A DNA stretch of 64,000 bases. Source: Datnioides undecimradiatus (taxonomy: Eukaryota; Chordata; Actinopteri; Lobotiformes; Datnioididae). The position numbers and the translations under genes were made by a program. This document shows, one piece after another, positions 1 to 14,433 of the stretch (position 1 is the stretch's first letter; each line of letters starts with the position of its first letter). Below the pieces are notes generated by a model, which was not told the origin of the DNA, ran no database searches, and saw only the letters and a list, made by a program, of their open reading frames with translations. The stretch is from assembly GCA_008933995.1 (NCBI GenBank), contig WARS01000014.1, positions 1,101,192 through 1,165,191 on the forward strand, read 5' to 3'.

Positions 1-353
1 CTTCAAAGACACATTGTTTAGTGATGAGGTAGGCATGAAAACAAATCCCCAGGACGAGGAGTATAACCCTTTGTGCTTCATCCACATACATATACGTTTT
101 CTATAGAAGTGTGACAGCTCTGCGGTTATGTAATCAGCTGTGTATTGAAGCTGTCAGAGTCTTTAGCTGGCTGCGAAGACGGTCTCTATACATAGACGCC
201 TCTTTCCGTTCCTCCTGCACTAGGCCTACACACTGTGACTCACCAACAGCCCCTCACTGGTTCTCCAAGAGCATGTATCTTAAAGATGCACATCATCAGT
301 GCAAAATCTGTGTCAGGGCTGCGTCCGCTACTTTGTCACTTTGAAAAATATTA

Positions 354-490
354 TCAAAGGGAGTCAAGTGGGATGTTCTCAGTAAATCCTTGCACAATGA
401 GAAAGGAAATGTAACTCTGGTAAACACCGTCTCCCAGCTCTTCGCCATAGTAACCACTCTGGTCTCTGGATGGTGGGTCATAGCTGGAGG
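354..490 (-). other. Possible 3'-terminal coding exon of an unidentified minus-strand gene
   Basis: Read on the minus strand, a good acceptor (TTTCCCCTCAG) at about 501-491 is followed by 45 open codons ending in TGA at 356-354. The translation is rich in Ser, Tyr, Asp and Gly (it includes SYDPPSRDQSGYYGEELG) and looks more protein-like than most chance frames here. I do not recognise the family. No matching upstream exon was found between 500 and 16000. An open frame of this length behind an AG could arise by chance. The sequence shows the acceptor and frame; that it is a gene is inference. Confidence 0.25.
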
Positions 491-1583
491 CTGAGGGGAA
501 ATGACACAAATGAATGCACTGAACTAGGAAAGATCATGGACATTTAGTGTAATTTCCTTTTTCTTAGTTTAATTTCATTTGCATTTTGAATTATGTCCTC
601 GGGACATGTGCATTTCAATAGCAAGCATGTATGTTACATGGAAAGTCTTAGGAATACAGAATACAGAAAACAACCCATATTTTACTGTACAGTATGATTG
701 TACATTTTTCACAAGTAGCAACACTACATTTAAATAAATTATTGTGAGGCAAGAGCTGTGGCACACTGAGGTTAATGTATATGGATTTTACTGCTTCATT
801 ATATAAAATCCTTTAATACGAGATGAGTTTTATCGCAGCGATAAACAGTGAGAGTGGGGCGAGAGTGAGGTGAATATTTAGCCTGAAGGAACATCTTTTA
901 TTATCGTACAACTTGTTCCAGCGTGCTCAACATCTCCACCCACACAATACCGGGTGTGTTACATGTGTACGAACACATACAATGTGCACACATACAAAAA
1001 CACACACACATTCAATCCCACATCACAAATTTAAAAATACAGTTTCTATTCCTCCATGGGACGTCTTTTGTACCAGGCAAAACGTCTTATTTTTCCTCGG
1101 CTCCTTGTGATTTTCCTCAGCCTCCTCCACTCCTTCCCCTATTTTTCCTCCTCAGCTTGTGTTTCTTTTCCTCGGTTCACATCCATGCTTTTTATTCCTC
1201 GCCTTACAGGAATCGCTTATCATCATGACACCAGTCAGCAACTGGCATGTGTGGTTCATGTGAATGAGTGGACTATACTGTACTATAGGTGCACTACATA
1301 GGTTTCTTCCCTCTGTGGAAAAGGAAAAACAAACATATTAACAATAATCATGCACAAAACACCAAAAAGTAATCACATTACAGAATAAGTAAAACAAAAA
1401 TTAATTTTAAAAATTAAATGAGTGCTCCCTGTAACATCATTCTGTTTGAAATGCAGTTTAAAGCTGCAAAAGAGTGCCTTTCAATTTAGAATCAATAATT
1501 TAAAAAAACTCCATGTACTCCATGAACATATGTTCAAAAGGTGTTCAAAAGTAGAAGTATTTATGAAGCGTAGGAGTGTTTAT

Positions 1584-1605
1584 AGATAGATAGATAGATA
1601 GATAT
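1584..1605. repeat. (GATA)n microsatellite followed by AT-rich TATA tract
   Basis: A short GATA tetranucleotide run grades into alternating TA-rich sequence up to about 1625. Confidence 0.9.
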
Positions 1606-4457
1606 AGCTATATATAGATATAAATTTGACACATTAACATATATGCAGTGTATATTGTCATTGGTTAAAATTTTTGAAAAGTGTTGACAGAAAAAGTGCC
1701 TCATTGAATTACATTGCTCATGAGCAGAACTTGAGTAAAGCCATTGTACACCACTAGAATAGAACACAATATACACAATATAAAAAAAGGAAAAAATGTC
1801 CGTTTCAGCAATAAATTGAGTAGATGGCTACTGGACGACCTCTGTGACAGCTGCCAATCTATGGGTGTCTAGAAAATCACTACAACTTGGAGTGAGGGGG
1901 CGCTCATACCCATAGAGCCTCACTTCCATTAAAGTAATTAGAGGGTAATCAGGATGGGGACACAGCTATCCCCCTTGTGCCAGCCCTCACACAGACCTGT
2001 TGCTAGGAAACCCAACAGAGGGCCCGTGGAAGGACTATCAAAAACAAAACCAGCCTTGTGCCTGATAATAAATTCCCTGCATCATGGTCGGTATAAGTGA
2101 ATGAGACACCGGCAAATACAGACATGGTAATGTGATGGGACAGTTGTAAAAGACAGCTGATGGCGTAAATAGCTTTCCCTGCAGGTAGGACAATAGGTTT
2201 AGAGGGGTGAGAGATGCTATCAAATTCATCACACGTTATATTTGGTTTTATTTGATGCAATCTGAGCAATATCCATCTCAGTAAGCCAGGTTTAAGAAAG
2301 GAAAGTCGGGAGAAGCTATGAATAGACAATGACGCATGTTGTGCTTCCTTTGTGCCTCTATAGGAGTGTTATTAGTGTTATTGTATATGGTGCCCCGTGT
2401 GTCTCCATCCCAGTAATGATGAAGCAGCATGTTGGTAATTATGGAGAGGAAAGGAAGACATGGGTTAATTATCACGCATAACGAGATGAGATGTTTCTTC
2501 CTCACACATCTTTTCAATCTCTCCGACATTCTCCCATTTTCCTTTCCCTTTCTCTCACTACCACTGTCTGTCTCTCCACTGTATCTGACCATTTGCCTCC
2601 CTGTTGTTCTGCCCTTTCTCTCAGACTCACACTAATTATTATACATTTGCGTTCCTAATGACTAATTCCACTGTGGTTGTGAATTCCCCAAGGGATGTGG
2701 AGTGAGAAGTCCTGCAGGCTCGGACAGTGACCTGCTGCACTGAGATGTGAGTGATGGAAGGGAGTGCAGAGCAAGACAAAGGGAGAAAGAGAAAGACAGA
2801 CAGAAGGAGGTGTGAGAGCATGGAGGGTGCGATGAAGCGAAGGCAAAGCAGTCAACCGGGAAAAAAATGACAGAAAATGATGTTTTCATCAGGATATTCA
2901 CTCCATCTGTGGCAAACTAACAAGAGCTCACAGCAAGAGAGTCTAAAGTTGTGTTTTGCTGAAGGTCGTGTGAAGTTTATGTCGACTGATTAAAAAGCGC
3001 AACTATGTGAATCCTCTGCAATAACCCCCATGAGGAATAACCAGCCACTGCACCGTAGCTAAAACAACAGCAGGGGTACTCAGCACGTGTTGGGGCACGG
3101 TGAAGGTGGCACACATGAAATAATCCTAACTGCACCGTCCATGAGTCATACTGTAGCAGCGCTCATTCCTTTTCTCTTTGTATAATGTACCGTACTTGGA
3201 CGATCATGGTCATACACCCACTCAGTGCCCCTGAAGAGTTCTCTGCAGCTGTCCATGCTACAGTCATCTTCATGCTGCAACAGACACTTTGATATAATAA
3301 TCCACACGCTGTGGATTCTCTGGGACTATAAAGTCTGACATGTCATGGATGGCTAGCTATAACCATCATAAGTGGGTCCCTACGTCCTATTGCTTAAGTA
3401 ATGGCTTTAATGGGCTGTCTTTTTGCATGTGTGGACAAAGTAATCAGTCTAAATCAATGCTGCTTTTGGATTTATGCCATCAGGCCACATTTATTTTCCC
3501 CTCTTGTGAGTGTCTGTGTGTGCAGGAACTGTATGGATGTCTCTGTGCATGTAACACTGGAATACTGAGGACTATTTTTTCCTTTTTTTTCTTTCTCATG
3601 CTGATAGGGTGCTGTCAGAATTAATGATACATACTGCTGCTGACTGGCAACTAGCAGGACTGTCAATGCGATGTGCACAGCTAGAAATGTGCTTTGTGTG
3701 GTGAATTTCATGGGCAAGATATTACTTACAATCCCCCACCTTTGACAATGCATTTTACTCTACTGTCACTCTTGAATGCTGACAAAACCCCCCAGGGTAG
3801 GAGCTACGCTGGTGGAATATTGCCAGAACACCAGTGTTGCCACCTTTTTATTTTATCTTCATCTTGAAAGTGCTGTGTCCACCTTTGCAGTTGTCACCAA
3901 GGAGAAGATCAAAGCAAAATAAATAACATTCTCTTTCTAATTATGGCTATATATAAGGGATATTTTATTTTAATGCTACAACTGATATTTTTATTTTTCT
4001 ATCCTCATATCATTTTGGACAGGGATCATATTTGGCTATGTCACTCCTGTCTTGTGTTTTTCCATCGACATTTTCAACAGACAAGGAGTAGGTTCGAATA
4101 CAAAATGTGTTTTCAGATTTTAACACCTGAAATCAAAGACAATGTCTCTGGGCAGTTTCCACTTACGTATTTCACAACTTTATGAATTCTCCTGATAGTC
4201 AACCATAGCTTGAAGGCAGTGTACATGTGCGTGTGAGTGCCTGTCTGGTTTTGAGTGTGCGTGCCCACTCACATGCACTGCTTGAGGATCATGGGTGTAC
4301 ATTGTGTATCCAGTGAAGCATCGTCCTCATGCTGTTACACACCATTCACCATGTCTGAGCATCTGAAATGATGTTCATTATCCAGCCATAATTAAACATG
4401 TCATAAACCTGCTGAACAAAATGGGTGAACTGCTCTCAAATGTGACAGGATGCAGCT

Positions 4458-4465
4458 GTGCGTGT

Positions 4466-4500
<35 letters not shown>
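4458..4500. repeat. (TG)n microsatellite
   Basis: An almost pure TG dinucleotide array with one TCTG interruption at its left edge. It lies in intergenic DNA. Confidence 0.9.
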
Positions 4501-4503
<3 letters not shown>

Positions 4504-5314
4504 CTGTGTCTGGGGTATTTTGGAGTATGCATGTACACACCACAGCGAGTATGTGTTTGTGTGTGTGTGTAGATCTGGCCCCTCATGACTAATCTGACAG
4601 TCACACTTGTCCACCTGTTTTTTTCCTTCATTATCACTGCAGACGGCTCAGTGTCTCACCTTGTTCCCTCATCTGCTTCTTCTCTCACATGTCTAGCTCC
4701 CAATTGGGAGATAACATACTCACTTCCAAACACCAAACACACTGTAAATGTGGGACCATGGAAATTCGGAAGGATTTACAAAAGTCAGGAGGAGGATTAG
4801 GAGAAATTATGTATAAATAGCTAAAGAAATAGCTAAGAACCCATTAAGTATTTTATGATAAATCAGTGTTTTTTGTGATCTTGTGTGGGAGTGACAGACA
4901 TTCAGAGTGCTGCTCTGACCTGACCCAAACATCTTAGAGCTCTGACCACGCAGGATTAAGTTTGTATGATAAGAACCTGACAAGCACTGTTTGTATTAGA
5001 GTCTTTGTCAGTTTATATGTGCCCGCTCACATGCTCCAGTAATGTACCATTCATCCGTTCTTCATATCTCTCCAATGGGAACTCACTTTTTTTCTATTGG
5101 AGAATCTTACGAGTGTTTCCCAAGATTTTCTTTCTTTTTACTTTCAGAGCACCAGCCTGCTTCAAAGACAGAAGAAATGCAAGACTCCACAGTATGGAGT
5201 GTGTTTTAGGGCTTCACTACTACTGCTGTTGCTGCCTCAGTATCCAACAGAAGAATTAATCCACTAATTAGACTCATCAGTCATTGTACACAAGCATAAA
5301 TACATTGTGACTGA

Positions 5315-5318
<4 letters not shown>

Positions 5319-5392
<74 letters not shown>
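5319..5392. repeat. Long (GT)n microsatellite, about 37 units
   Basis: The longest pure dinucleotide array in the window, ending in an imperfect GTTGTGTGCG. Alternating purine-pyrimidine DNA of this length can adopt Z-DNA. It also produces Thr-His open frames on the minus strand, which are artefacts. Confidence 0.95.
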
Positions 5393-5393
<1 letters not shown>

Positions 5394-6450
5394 GTGTGCG
5401 TAAAGTGAAAGCTGAAATGGGCCAAATATAATCTAAAACTGGTCAGCAGGTGTAAGATGTGTGCATGCAGTACAAGTATACTGTATGTGTGTGCAGGGCA
5501 GCAGGACAACTGAACTGCACAGTAGCCCTGTGTAAGGGTGAGGTAACCCTCAGGAAGCTGATAGGCTCCACTGACTCTGATTACTTTTTGCGTGTGTGTG
5601 TTTTTGGAGTGTGTGTTGGTCTGTGTGCACTTTGTGGGTAAAGTCCGATGAGGTAATGTCACACTCCATTATTCTCAGATAGCTCTCATAAGTGTGCATG
5701 TGTGTGTACATGTGTATGTGTGTGTGAGGGGTCTCCAAGGAGAGCCTGTCAGGATGGCCTGGCGGCCGGTGCTAACAGAGCATGGGAGCGCAGACTAGGC
5801 AGTGTTTAGATTACTGAGATGGAGAGGCGGGAGAGAGGAAGTAAGTTTAGGCCACATCTTTCTCTAAAGGTCCCTGTCACATTAGAGAGGCTCCACTGTC
5901 TGCCCATTCTGTAAAGGTAAACCTCATTACAATGAACTGTCATGTTTGGCTTTTAAAACCAAAAGTCATTTCATGAGAGAGAGCTTAACATTTGTCTGCT
6001 TCTGCTACAGCTGAAATAAGTAGAAAGATGACTTTTTAAACCTTTATCAGATACTATTTTGTTATGTCTGTGTAAGCTTTAATATTACAAAGATGGGAGA
6101 GGGCTGAAATCCAGTGGCATCAAATGGATTTGGACATAGAGTAGGATTAGCAGTGGCTTGATAGGAGGACCACAGGAAAACCAACAAAAAGAAGAACTGC
6201 CAGAAACAAATGTAGCAGGTGTGCTTGTTTAGCATTCACGCAGGTTCACACATGCATGTGTGAGCGTTTGAATGCATGTTTGTTTGGAAGAGCACATAGA
6301 CAGTCTAGATATGAGTCATTTTTCACACCTGGTTCAGTATAATAAATACCCAAATTCTTTCAGGAGTGATTGAGGACCTGTATTTTTTCCTAGTGAAGAC
6401 ACTAAAAGAGATTATTATACACCATTGACTCCAATAATCGACTCACGCTG

Positions 6451-6588
6451 GATGATGTCAGTGCCTCCGTAGGGAAACTGACTGAGGGATGATGTCATGG
6501 GTGCAACGATAATCATGTCCAAGGCTCTACATTGGTGTCTGGGAGGCTGATTGGATTGGCGACAAGCACAATGGATGATGTCATCCAT
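6451..6588. promoter_or_regulatory. Three copies of a CRE-like motif (GATGATGTCA)
   Basis: GATGATGTCA occurs at 6451-6460, 6488-6497 and 6574-6583. TGATGTCA differs from the palindromic ATF/CREB site TGACGTCA only by C to T at its CpG. The third copy sits in a perfect inverted repeat, ATGGATGA-TG-TCATCCAT (6571-6588), and an inverted CCAAT pair (GATTGGATTGG) precedes it. Three copies within 140 bp suggest a distal regulatory element; this is inference. Confidence 0.3.
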
Positions 6589-8809
6589 CTCATTTGGCAC
6601 CAGCCCAATTGTGCCATGGGCATGCCTGTGTGAATGATGAACTGTGCTAATAGCAACAGTGTTAGCGCTGATGCTTAGTGACAAGGAGAAAGCCCGAGTG
6701 AAGAAAGAGAGAAGAGAGCGAAACAAAATGAGAGTCTCTTTAGCCGGTGATGTAGCTGCCTCCAGGCTATTTTTTGACCTGTTCTAGTTGGTTTTGACTG
6801 AAAGACTCCTACCTTTGTTCATGCAGGCAGCCAGAACATTGTGCTTAAGCGCCATGTGTGGCAGAGTAGAGGGATATTATGATAGTGAATCATGGACAGG
6901 CCCCCACAGGCACTGGCCTGCTTTTTATTGTCAACTAATGCACCAGCCAGAGAATAGTGTGTAAGATTGGTGTTGAGCAGAGTGTGATAGACTGAGACAC
7001 TGTCGCAGTTCTGAACATAAACGAACACTCACTGTACAGTGTTTGTTTGTATCGCTGTCATTTGTCATGGGAAGTGTAGGATTGACTGAGTCTCACCTAC
7101 CCCTCCTCTCTCCTGCTCGCTCACCAATCTGAGGTGACAGAGATGGAGACAGAGTGTTTTGGCAGAGAAAACCCATCTGTCACCCTGGCAACGGGAGAGG
7201 TAGGAGGGGTATTATCCAGCAGAGATGCAACACAGGCCTGTCAATCATGCTACCTCCTGGAGCCTCCTGTTCTGAAGTGAGAGGATGGAGAGAAGATCAA
7301 TAAGAAGGTACGGACAGACAGGAGGAAGAGTATAGAGACAACATGTGAACATAAGAGAGATAAAACTGTGGCTTATAATTGGGAAAAGCTTTTGATTTAT
7401 TTATTGTAATCTAGTACATCACACGAAAAGTTGCATTACTCTCTGTTGCTTGTTGGATCGTGTCCAGTCCCATTTAGTGACATGTTTGTCAACCCATCAT
7501 TTTAAAACTAAGGTGCATTCACATTTTAAACTAAACAGCTTCACTTTTACTTTCAATGAATTAACTAGGTTCTATGATGAATAAGATTTGGATTAAAACT
7601 ACCAGTTTTGTAGTCCCTTTAAGAGCAAAAGCTCCTAAAGTAAGTTCATCAAATTAAAATAGCTTAGAGTAGCTGGCATGTCCAGGACATTCTGAACTTA
7701 AGGAACTAAATTTACCTCCACACACATTTGGCTTTTCAAACTTGCACACTAAAGATACCTTTAATTATTATGCTTAAAACTGGCAAATGCAGAAAGAAAT
7801 TTTAAATATAAATGTCCAAAGGACAGAACCTGTGAAGCAGTAATAGCCATTCAATATGAACATAGTGTTCTGAAAGCATCTTGCAGCCCTTTGGCCATCC
7901 TCTAAGCCTAAAGATTTAATTGCAGAGTGAGTGACAAAGGACAAACAGAAGAAGTAAGGAACACATCATTCACATACTGGTGCCCACTGATATTCAGGTA
8001 TACACAAGATTTCTAATAGCTTTCAGGCTGCAGCTTCTCTTTTATAGCCCTTGATTAAACATAAAACAGTGATCCCATCACAACCTCTACATGTTGTGAA
8101 TGTCTCATAGATTCATTGGCATCACAATCATCCATCACTCATCAAACACTTCACTTGAAAAACACTTCACTCTGCTTTTTCAGCAGTTTCTCAAAGCTGG
8201 CAAGGGTGAAGGCAGACTGAGCAAGGAGGCAGTAGAGCAGCAGTGGCCGAGTCTTATTTTATTCAGATCCACATGAATAATATAAAGGATTCTTGAAACT
8301 GATTCTTTATCATTCAGCCTTAATTATATATCAGCATACTTCTGCCTTATCATTGAAGTTTATTGAAGTCAATATAAATACAACTGGAAAAACTTAATAC
8401 TGAACCCTGCGCTTCCATGCTGTGAACAACTGATGAGGAAAATGTTACATTACTAAAAGCTCCAGAGCAGCTACTAAATGACACTGAGGTGACACTGTTC
8501 TGTCAACTGATGATTGAAACTCTAATCTTTCTTATCAGGTTCACTTTAAAATGTACTGTGTGAACAAACCGTTGGCTTTTTCCATTTAGCTGTGCTTATG
8601 GATCTTTTTGACATGCAGTTGACTCTGGATGACATGTTTGTTAGTCCATGACTTTGATCCAGAGTGAAATAATCAACAATTTTTGGACATATTTTCTCAC
8701 AGTTTGGCTGATTTGAACTGATTGAATGGATGAATTATACAAAGTACCGTGATTCCCTCCAGTAGAATCATTTGTCTAATGACCAACCACCTACAAAATG
8801 AATGTTAAA

Positions 8810-8950
8810 TTAAAGCAAATGTTAGCATGCCAGCAAAATGGTAAGCATGATAAATATTACACCTCCTAAACTGCAGCATGTTACCATTTTCACTGTGAGC
8901 ATGTTGCGGCTAGCATTAGCATTTAGTCCCAGTGTCACAGTATGGCTGAT
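8810..8950 (+). repeat. Degraded copy of a dispersed teleost repeat (TTAGCATG-rich)
   Basis: The segment has the recurring words of a very common percomorph dispersed repeat: AAATGTTAGCATG, then a GGTAAGCATG block, ACACCTCCTAAACTGCAGC, CACTGTGAGCATG and TAGCATTAGCATTTAG. The same family is present at about 62910-63070 in the same orientation. I recognise it from general familiarity with fish genomes and cannot assign an element name. Confidence 0.55.
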
Positions 8951-11900
8951 AACCCTTTAGTCTTGTTTAATTCTTGGATTATCAGCGAGTGAATGTTTGA
9001 TTTCTCAGCACAAGACTGCTTCATTCATTCTATTGTTACTGTAAAGCAGGTACAGAACATAGATCAATATATAACCAACAAATGATTGTATGAGGTAACT
9101 CTGTCTTCTAATTTGATCCGAAGCTGCATTTTTTTCGTCACTGCATCAGGCGATATGTACAGTGTGTGTTCTGAAGCCTTGGGAGATACATGGTGTCAGG
9201 ACCAAAGCTGTCAACATAGATTCCTGGAGTTTCACAGTGACCTTGTATGAACCAATCAGCCCTGCATCCTTTCTCTTTGTCTCAGTGTCAGCGTAAGACA
9301 TGACACATGTCAGAAACTGTCAGGCACAACCATGTCACGGCAGCACAAATAAAACACACCCGTGCCCTGAAATCATTGTATGTACAAGCAGGCAATAGAA
9401 AAGATGCATGAAGCTGTTTGACAAACAAGAGTACACATCTTCTCCCCTTAGTCCTGCTAAATATTGCAGCTGACATGGATTTGGATCTGTGCTGTTTGCG
9501 CATCTGTGTCTTTGAAGAGGAACAGCGACGTCAAATGAAACATGCTGAGCAACATTGCAACCCTGAAGAATCCTCAATTTGAATGATTATTAGTTATTAT
9601 AAACATTAGTTTATAAACATTAACAATACATTAACATTCAGCTGTTCCAAATGTTTAAGAGAACAAACCCTATGCCCTCAAGCAGAGCATACATTTCCCT
9701 CTATGTGGCCATGTAATCCCCTGTACCCTGCTGATCCCAGGATCACAAGGAGCCTGGCAGAGGTCTGTATAGCTCAGTGAAGGAGCTCTATCTTGGGCAG
9801 GCTAAACACAGACAGACCCCTTCACCCTGGGAGTCTCGCAGCCAACATGAGAAGGATTATAATCCCTGCTTGAAAGCTCAGTGTGTGATTGACGTCCCTG
9901 GCCCACACTATGCATGACAATAACGTCATTAATTACATTTTCCTCCTTGACGGAATAGCAGGAGTGAGCGCTGTGTGGGAGGATGAGTCTGTGAATAGAT
10001 GCTTGTCATGACAGTCTCCTCTGGTTGTTAATGACAGGTGGCAGCATGTGCAGGTGTAGAAAGAAAACTAAAGATGATAAAGCTTCCTCATACACCTCCA
10101 CAGACATGCACCCTATGGAAGGTTAAAGATGTCACACTGAATCACCAAAGACCTCCTCCAGCACTGTCATTTAATAAACCAATCACTTTCCTCTTCTTTC
10201 TCCAGCTTCATGCTATCAAACATCTGTGCATTCCTCAGTGTTAGCAACAGACCACCTTTAACCTCACAGTTATTGTGCCAAGCAACTACATAGCCCTTCT
10301 TAATCACCAACAATTTATCAACCTGTTGCACTGATGTTGCACTGACTGATGGGAGGCTAAAATTACCTCTGTGTTGCCCACAGCTGGGAAATATTCTCTT
10401 TAATGTTTCGCAAATGAAGTTATTGGTAGCTTGTATGTCAGAACTCCTTACTAGCAGAGTGTCAGCATGGACGGCCCCTAAGACACACATAAAAACAACT
10501 GACATGCCCCAGAAACCAAATTTAAACCTAGATTTAAAAGAAATCCCTTCTTGTGAGCAACTAACCTTGCTTACCATCATTGCTTACCAACATCTATTGA
10601 TATTTATCTGAAATGTTGTCTAAAATGTGTAAAATGTTCAGTTCTAAATGAAGATAGATAATTCCAGACAATGATTGTGGAATAACCGTGGGTGTGGCAG
10701 GCTTTGGGTTTTGTATTCCTTTACATACCAAAGAAACACAAAAAGCATGGGTCTTTAATACATGTAGCAGTTTGGAGGGTTATGTCTTTTTTGCGGCTAT
10801 CCAAAAACAACATCACAAGAGCAAAACTGTAAGTAAGAATAAACTTGAACATAAGCTATGAACATTGCAAACAAGCTATGAGCTAAACAGTCTTCTACAG
10901 TGGTACTGTAAATGTAGTATTACTTTCAAAGCCAAGGAATGTGTCATAAACTAACAACATTATTTTAAAGTCACAGATAAGATTAGAAAATCCCCAGTCA
11001 GAAGAGTTTATTCACTGCATTGGGACCAATTTGCTATATTAGAGTTAAGTAAATTTACACTTAAGCAACCCCAGCCTATTCATGATAGAATTATGTTTCC
11101 CAAAGACAGCAGTTACACATCGTCCTCATGCTGCTTTTACGAGTATACTTTTCTGTGAGCCAAGCATTGAAATAGTTATTACTGATCAGCTATAAATCAA
11201 AATAACTGATCAACTAGCTCTGCAGTTTAAACTAAAGCTGCTCCACTATTTTTTAAAGTGATCATCATCTGGTATCCATAACTTCAGCCTCTCTCTTTTG
11301 GCATGTTATCACAGCTATGAGATGCTCTGTGATCCTGTTTAGGGCTCTGGTTTGAAAACATCCAGCTGGACACAGACCTTTTAACCAACTCGTGGAGTGA
11401 ATGATAATTAGCAACAAATGTAGCAACACTCCAATTGGCCAGCAACAGATATAATTTAACAAATACAGATGCCGGTTAGATGAAAAATCTGTGAATGTCA
11501 ACTTTTATGTTAAATTAAGGGCACATCTCAAGTGTCACAGTGAACTATATGGGCTATGTATGACAATAGAAGGCTTTATAAGCATAACAACAGTGGCTAA
11601 TGGAGGCAGTGTTAGTAACAGCAACAAGTGCACTTTGGTAATGTTGGATAAGTGTTTGTTCATTCAGTGTAGATGATGATGATGCTAGCAGAATCTAAAT
11701 GAACTGTGATCCACTGGTGTAAACCTACTTTTTCTCTGTCAATACTGCGCAAAAGAGTAAACACTCATACAACAGTGTCATTAATTTGTGTCATAAACTC
11801 CAGGTCATACTGTCCTGAACTTTCTTTGTCTTAGCCTAGAGCACAGGATTCTGCCTCTTGCTGTGGGTCTCTCAGGCCGTGTTATTGTGTCTGTTTAGTG

Positions 11901-14433
11901 CTCACCGCTTTCCAGATTTGCCTGCCAGAGGGGGTCTATGGCTGGGAGTGTCAGACAGCACTCCTTTTCCTCCTCAGCCACCACAAAAGAGTGCTCTTGT
12001 TTTGTCACCTCTCTCTGTTGATCCCCATTTTCTGAAAGGGGGGACATGGAACGGGTGGCGTTCAGACTGAGCTATTTGCCTGAGGAGACAGAGAGGCGCC
12101 TGGGGAAATGAGGTCTGATTGGCCCGGGTGGCAGCCTGGACTTGAATCTGGCACCAACACACTTTGACCAGCTTGCACTCTTCACAAGTAGCAGTGGACC
12201 AACAAATGACAGACAGAAAAGGTCTCACAACTCCTATAGAAGCAAAGCCTCCAGGAATCTGTCCTGTGAAGTCTTAGAGCTCTCTATTCAAGCCTTTCAA
12301 TGTGGCTATCTTTCTCCTGAATGCCTCTTCTCGTTTCTCTCTTTCCTCCCACTCATCCTCTGGCAACTAGTTGTCTGTTCATTCTGTTGTGCACAGGGGA
12401 AGTTTTGCTGAACATCATCCTCGTGTTATATCATAGGCCCTGTTCCTTGAATGTTAAAACCATTTTTTCCCACGTACAGCATGATTAACAGGGTCTAACT
12501 ACACAGCACAGTGTGTTTGTAGCAATAGATTTAAAACCTAATTTATATAGTACAACTTACAACCCCATTTAGAGGTGATTTATATTTATAACAGATGCAA
12601 AGACAATTTCATGTTGTTTTGGTGCATTTTCAGTGGCATAAATAATGAGTATGCTCCTGGCAAGAAATGCTGGGCCCTGCAGGAGAGCCAAGGAAAGAGG
12701 GTTGTTAGAGAAAGGCAGAGGGGGAGAGAACAGAGAGAAAAACTTAAGAGCTGCTGTCAGGGACACAGCACAGGAATAAAGAAGGCATAGGGTCCTCACA
12801 GAAAAAACAACTCTTTATGTTTGCTTTTAAAGAGAGAGATTTTACGGTGTCGGGCCAGTCAGCGCCCATTAAGAAGGCACCTGCATTCATTGACTTAGAT
12901 TTTTGCAGGGCCACCTCCATTGCTGCTTGCTACCTTTACCTTGTTTGTTTTTCATTGTTCTAATACAATTGAATGCTGCAGTTTCTGCAAAGACTATATT
13001 TATGCACACAGCATTCTCACTTATACTGGCTGTTAGGGCTTGATTTGATCTGTACTGTCAAGTTTATTAACAGCACTTCTCTGAGATGACGAGCCCTCAC
13101 ACTGGGACCAAGCAACAGCTTTTGGTAAGGGCGCAATGTGAGTGTTATATACTGCATGCAAATGATTAAAGCAAATGGGGACAAACTTTGAGCGTGAAAG
13201 CAACTATCAGCATCTGTCACCGATACTGTTGCAACACTTTCTCTGTATAATGTAAGCCTGCGAGGGGAGAGAGGGGTGCAGAGGTGATGTGAAACATTTG
13301 AATTTGCCTGCTTCCTCTGCTGTTCTACAAAAGCTGTTTGGAAACTTTAACAATAGCCCTTCTCACATGTGCCAGGGCAGCACAGCACTCTGTTGTGTAA
13401 TCATTAGTTGAGGCTTCTGTTCAAGTGACTACTCACATTGCGCACAGGACAAAACTAACTTAAGAGACCCGTAAAGACTGGAGAGGCAAAGTAAGTGAGT
13501 AAATGTGTTAAAACAAAGACGAGCATCAGCAGAAACAAACTAACCTCAGCAGCTCAAACATATCCCAAGTTTGCCATGTGATCCCTCATATGGTGGCTGA
13601 GTCATAACTGTGCTTGTGTGTGTATTATTCACATCTGTTCACACAGTCAAGGACTCCCTCACTCTATCTGGGGAAAACACTTGGTCACTGCACTTATTAA
13701 GACTTTTGGTTTTTGGTTAAGGGTTGGGGTCAGGCATTTGGACCTTAAATGTTTTTTACATTATGGTTGTTGACAAAGTAGTTGCTGAAATCTGTGATCT
13801 GTAAAAAGTGCAACAGGGCAAGAACCAAAAGTGGTTAAACATTCAAATAAACTCCCAGGTGAGGTAAATTTATTTGAAAGACAAAACAGAAGAGATAAAA
13901 CTTTGTCTTGGTTTTAACCTCAGCCTGTTGTATGTACATGCACACACAGTTTTCTTCTAAAATGAGAGATTATTACCAACATATCAGATGTGCTCACTTT
14001 TTATTTAACCTTCACATAAAGATCTTACCTCCTATGTTTCTTGCAACAATTGCAAAACAAATATGTGAGTATGGAACAAGGTAATGAACTTGGATCACAT
14101 CCAACATCCAATTAATGCAATGTTTATTTTTACACATGCCAACAATTTAAAAATTGTCAGTTTCCTCTGTGCATGGAATGTACAACAAGAGAGAGGTCAT
14201 GGTTTTGGTGAACAAATTATAATTAGAGTATGATTAGGTCAGACTTAAATCATGAGAAAATATTTTCAGTACAAACAAAAAAGATACTGGTCTCTTTTTT
14301 GTGATCATACTATATTCTGAAAGGTAAATCTCCATTGAATAATCTAAGTCAGTGCAGTCTGCTTACATGGGACAAGAAGTAATATTCATTTGTTCAATTC
14401 TCGACCTTCACCCTCTGCACCTGTTTTAGTGCC

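Noticed and set aside
1..28. Short open segment ending in GATGAG|GTAGGC that could be the end of a plus-strand exon at the left edge
   Set aside because: Too short to identify, and no continuing exon was found downstream.
4088..4102. GGTTCGAAT resembling a tRNA T-loop
   Set aside because: Flanking sequence does not form acceptor, D or anticodon arms.
5264..5662. 132-codon minus-strand frame with a long Thr-His run
   Set aside because: It is created by the (GT)n microsatellite, which is open in several frames; no protein family features.
10167..10580. 137-codon minus-strand frame with a hydrophobic, signal-peptide-like stretch near its start
   Set aside because: A length expected by chance in a window this size. 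I recognise no family, see no splice sites or promoter, and composition matches neighbouring intergenic DNA. A protein search could reopen this.
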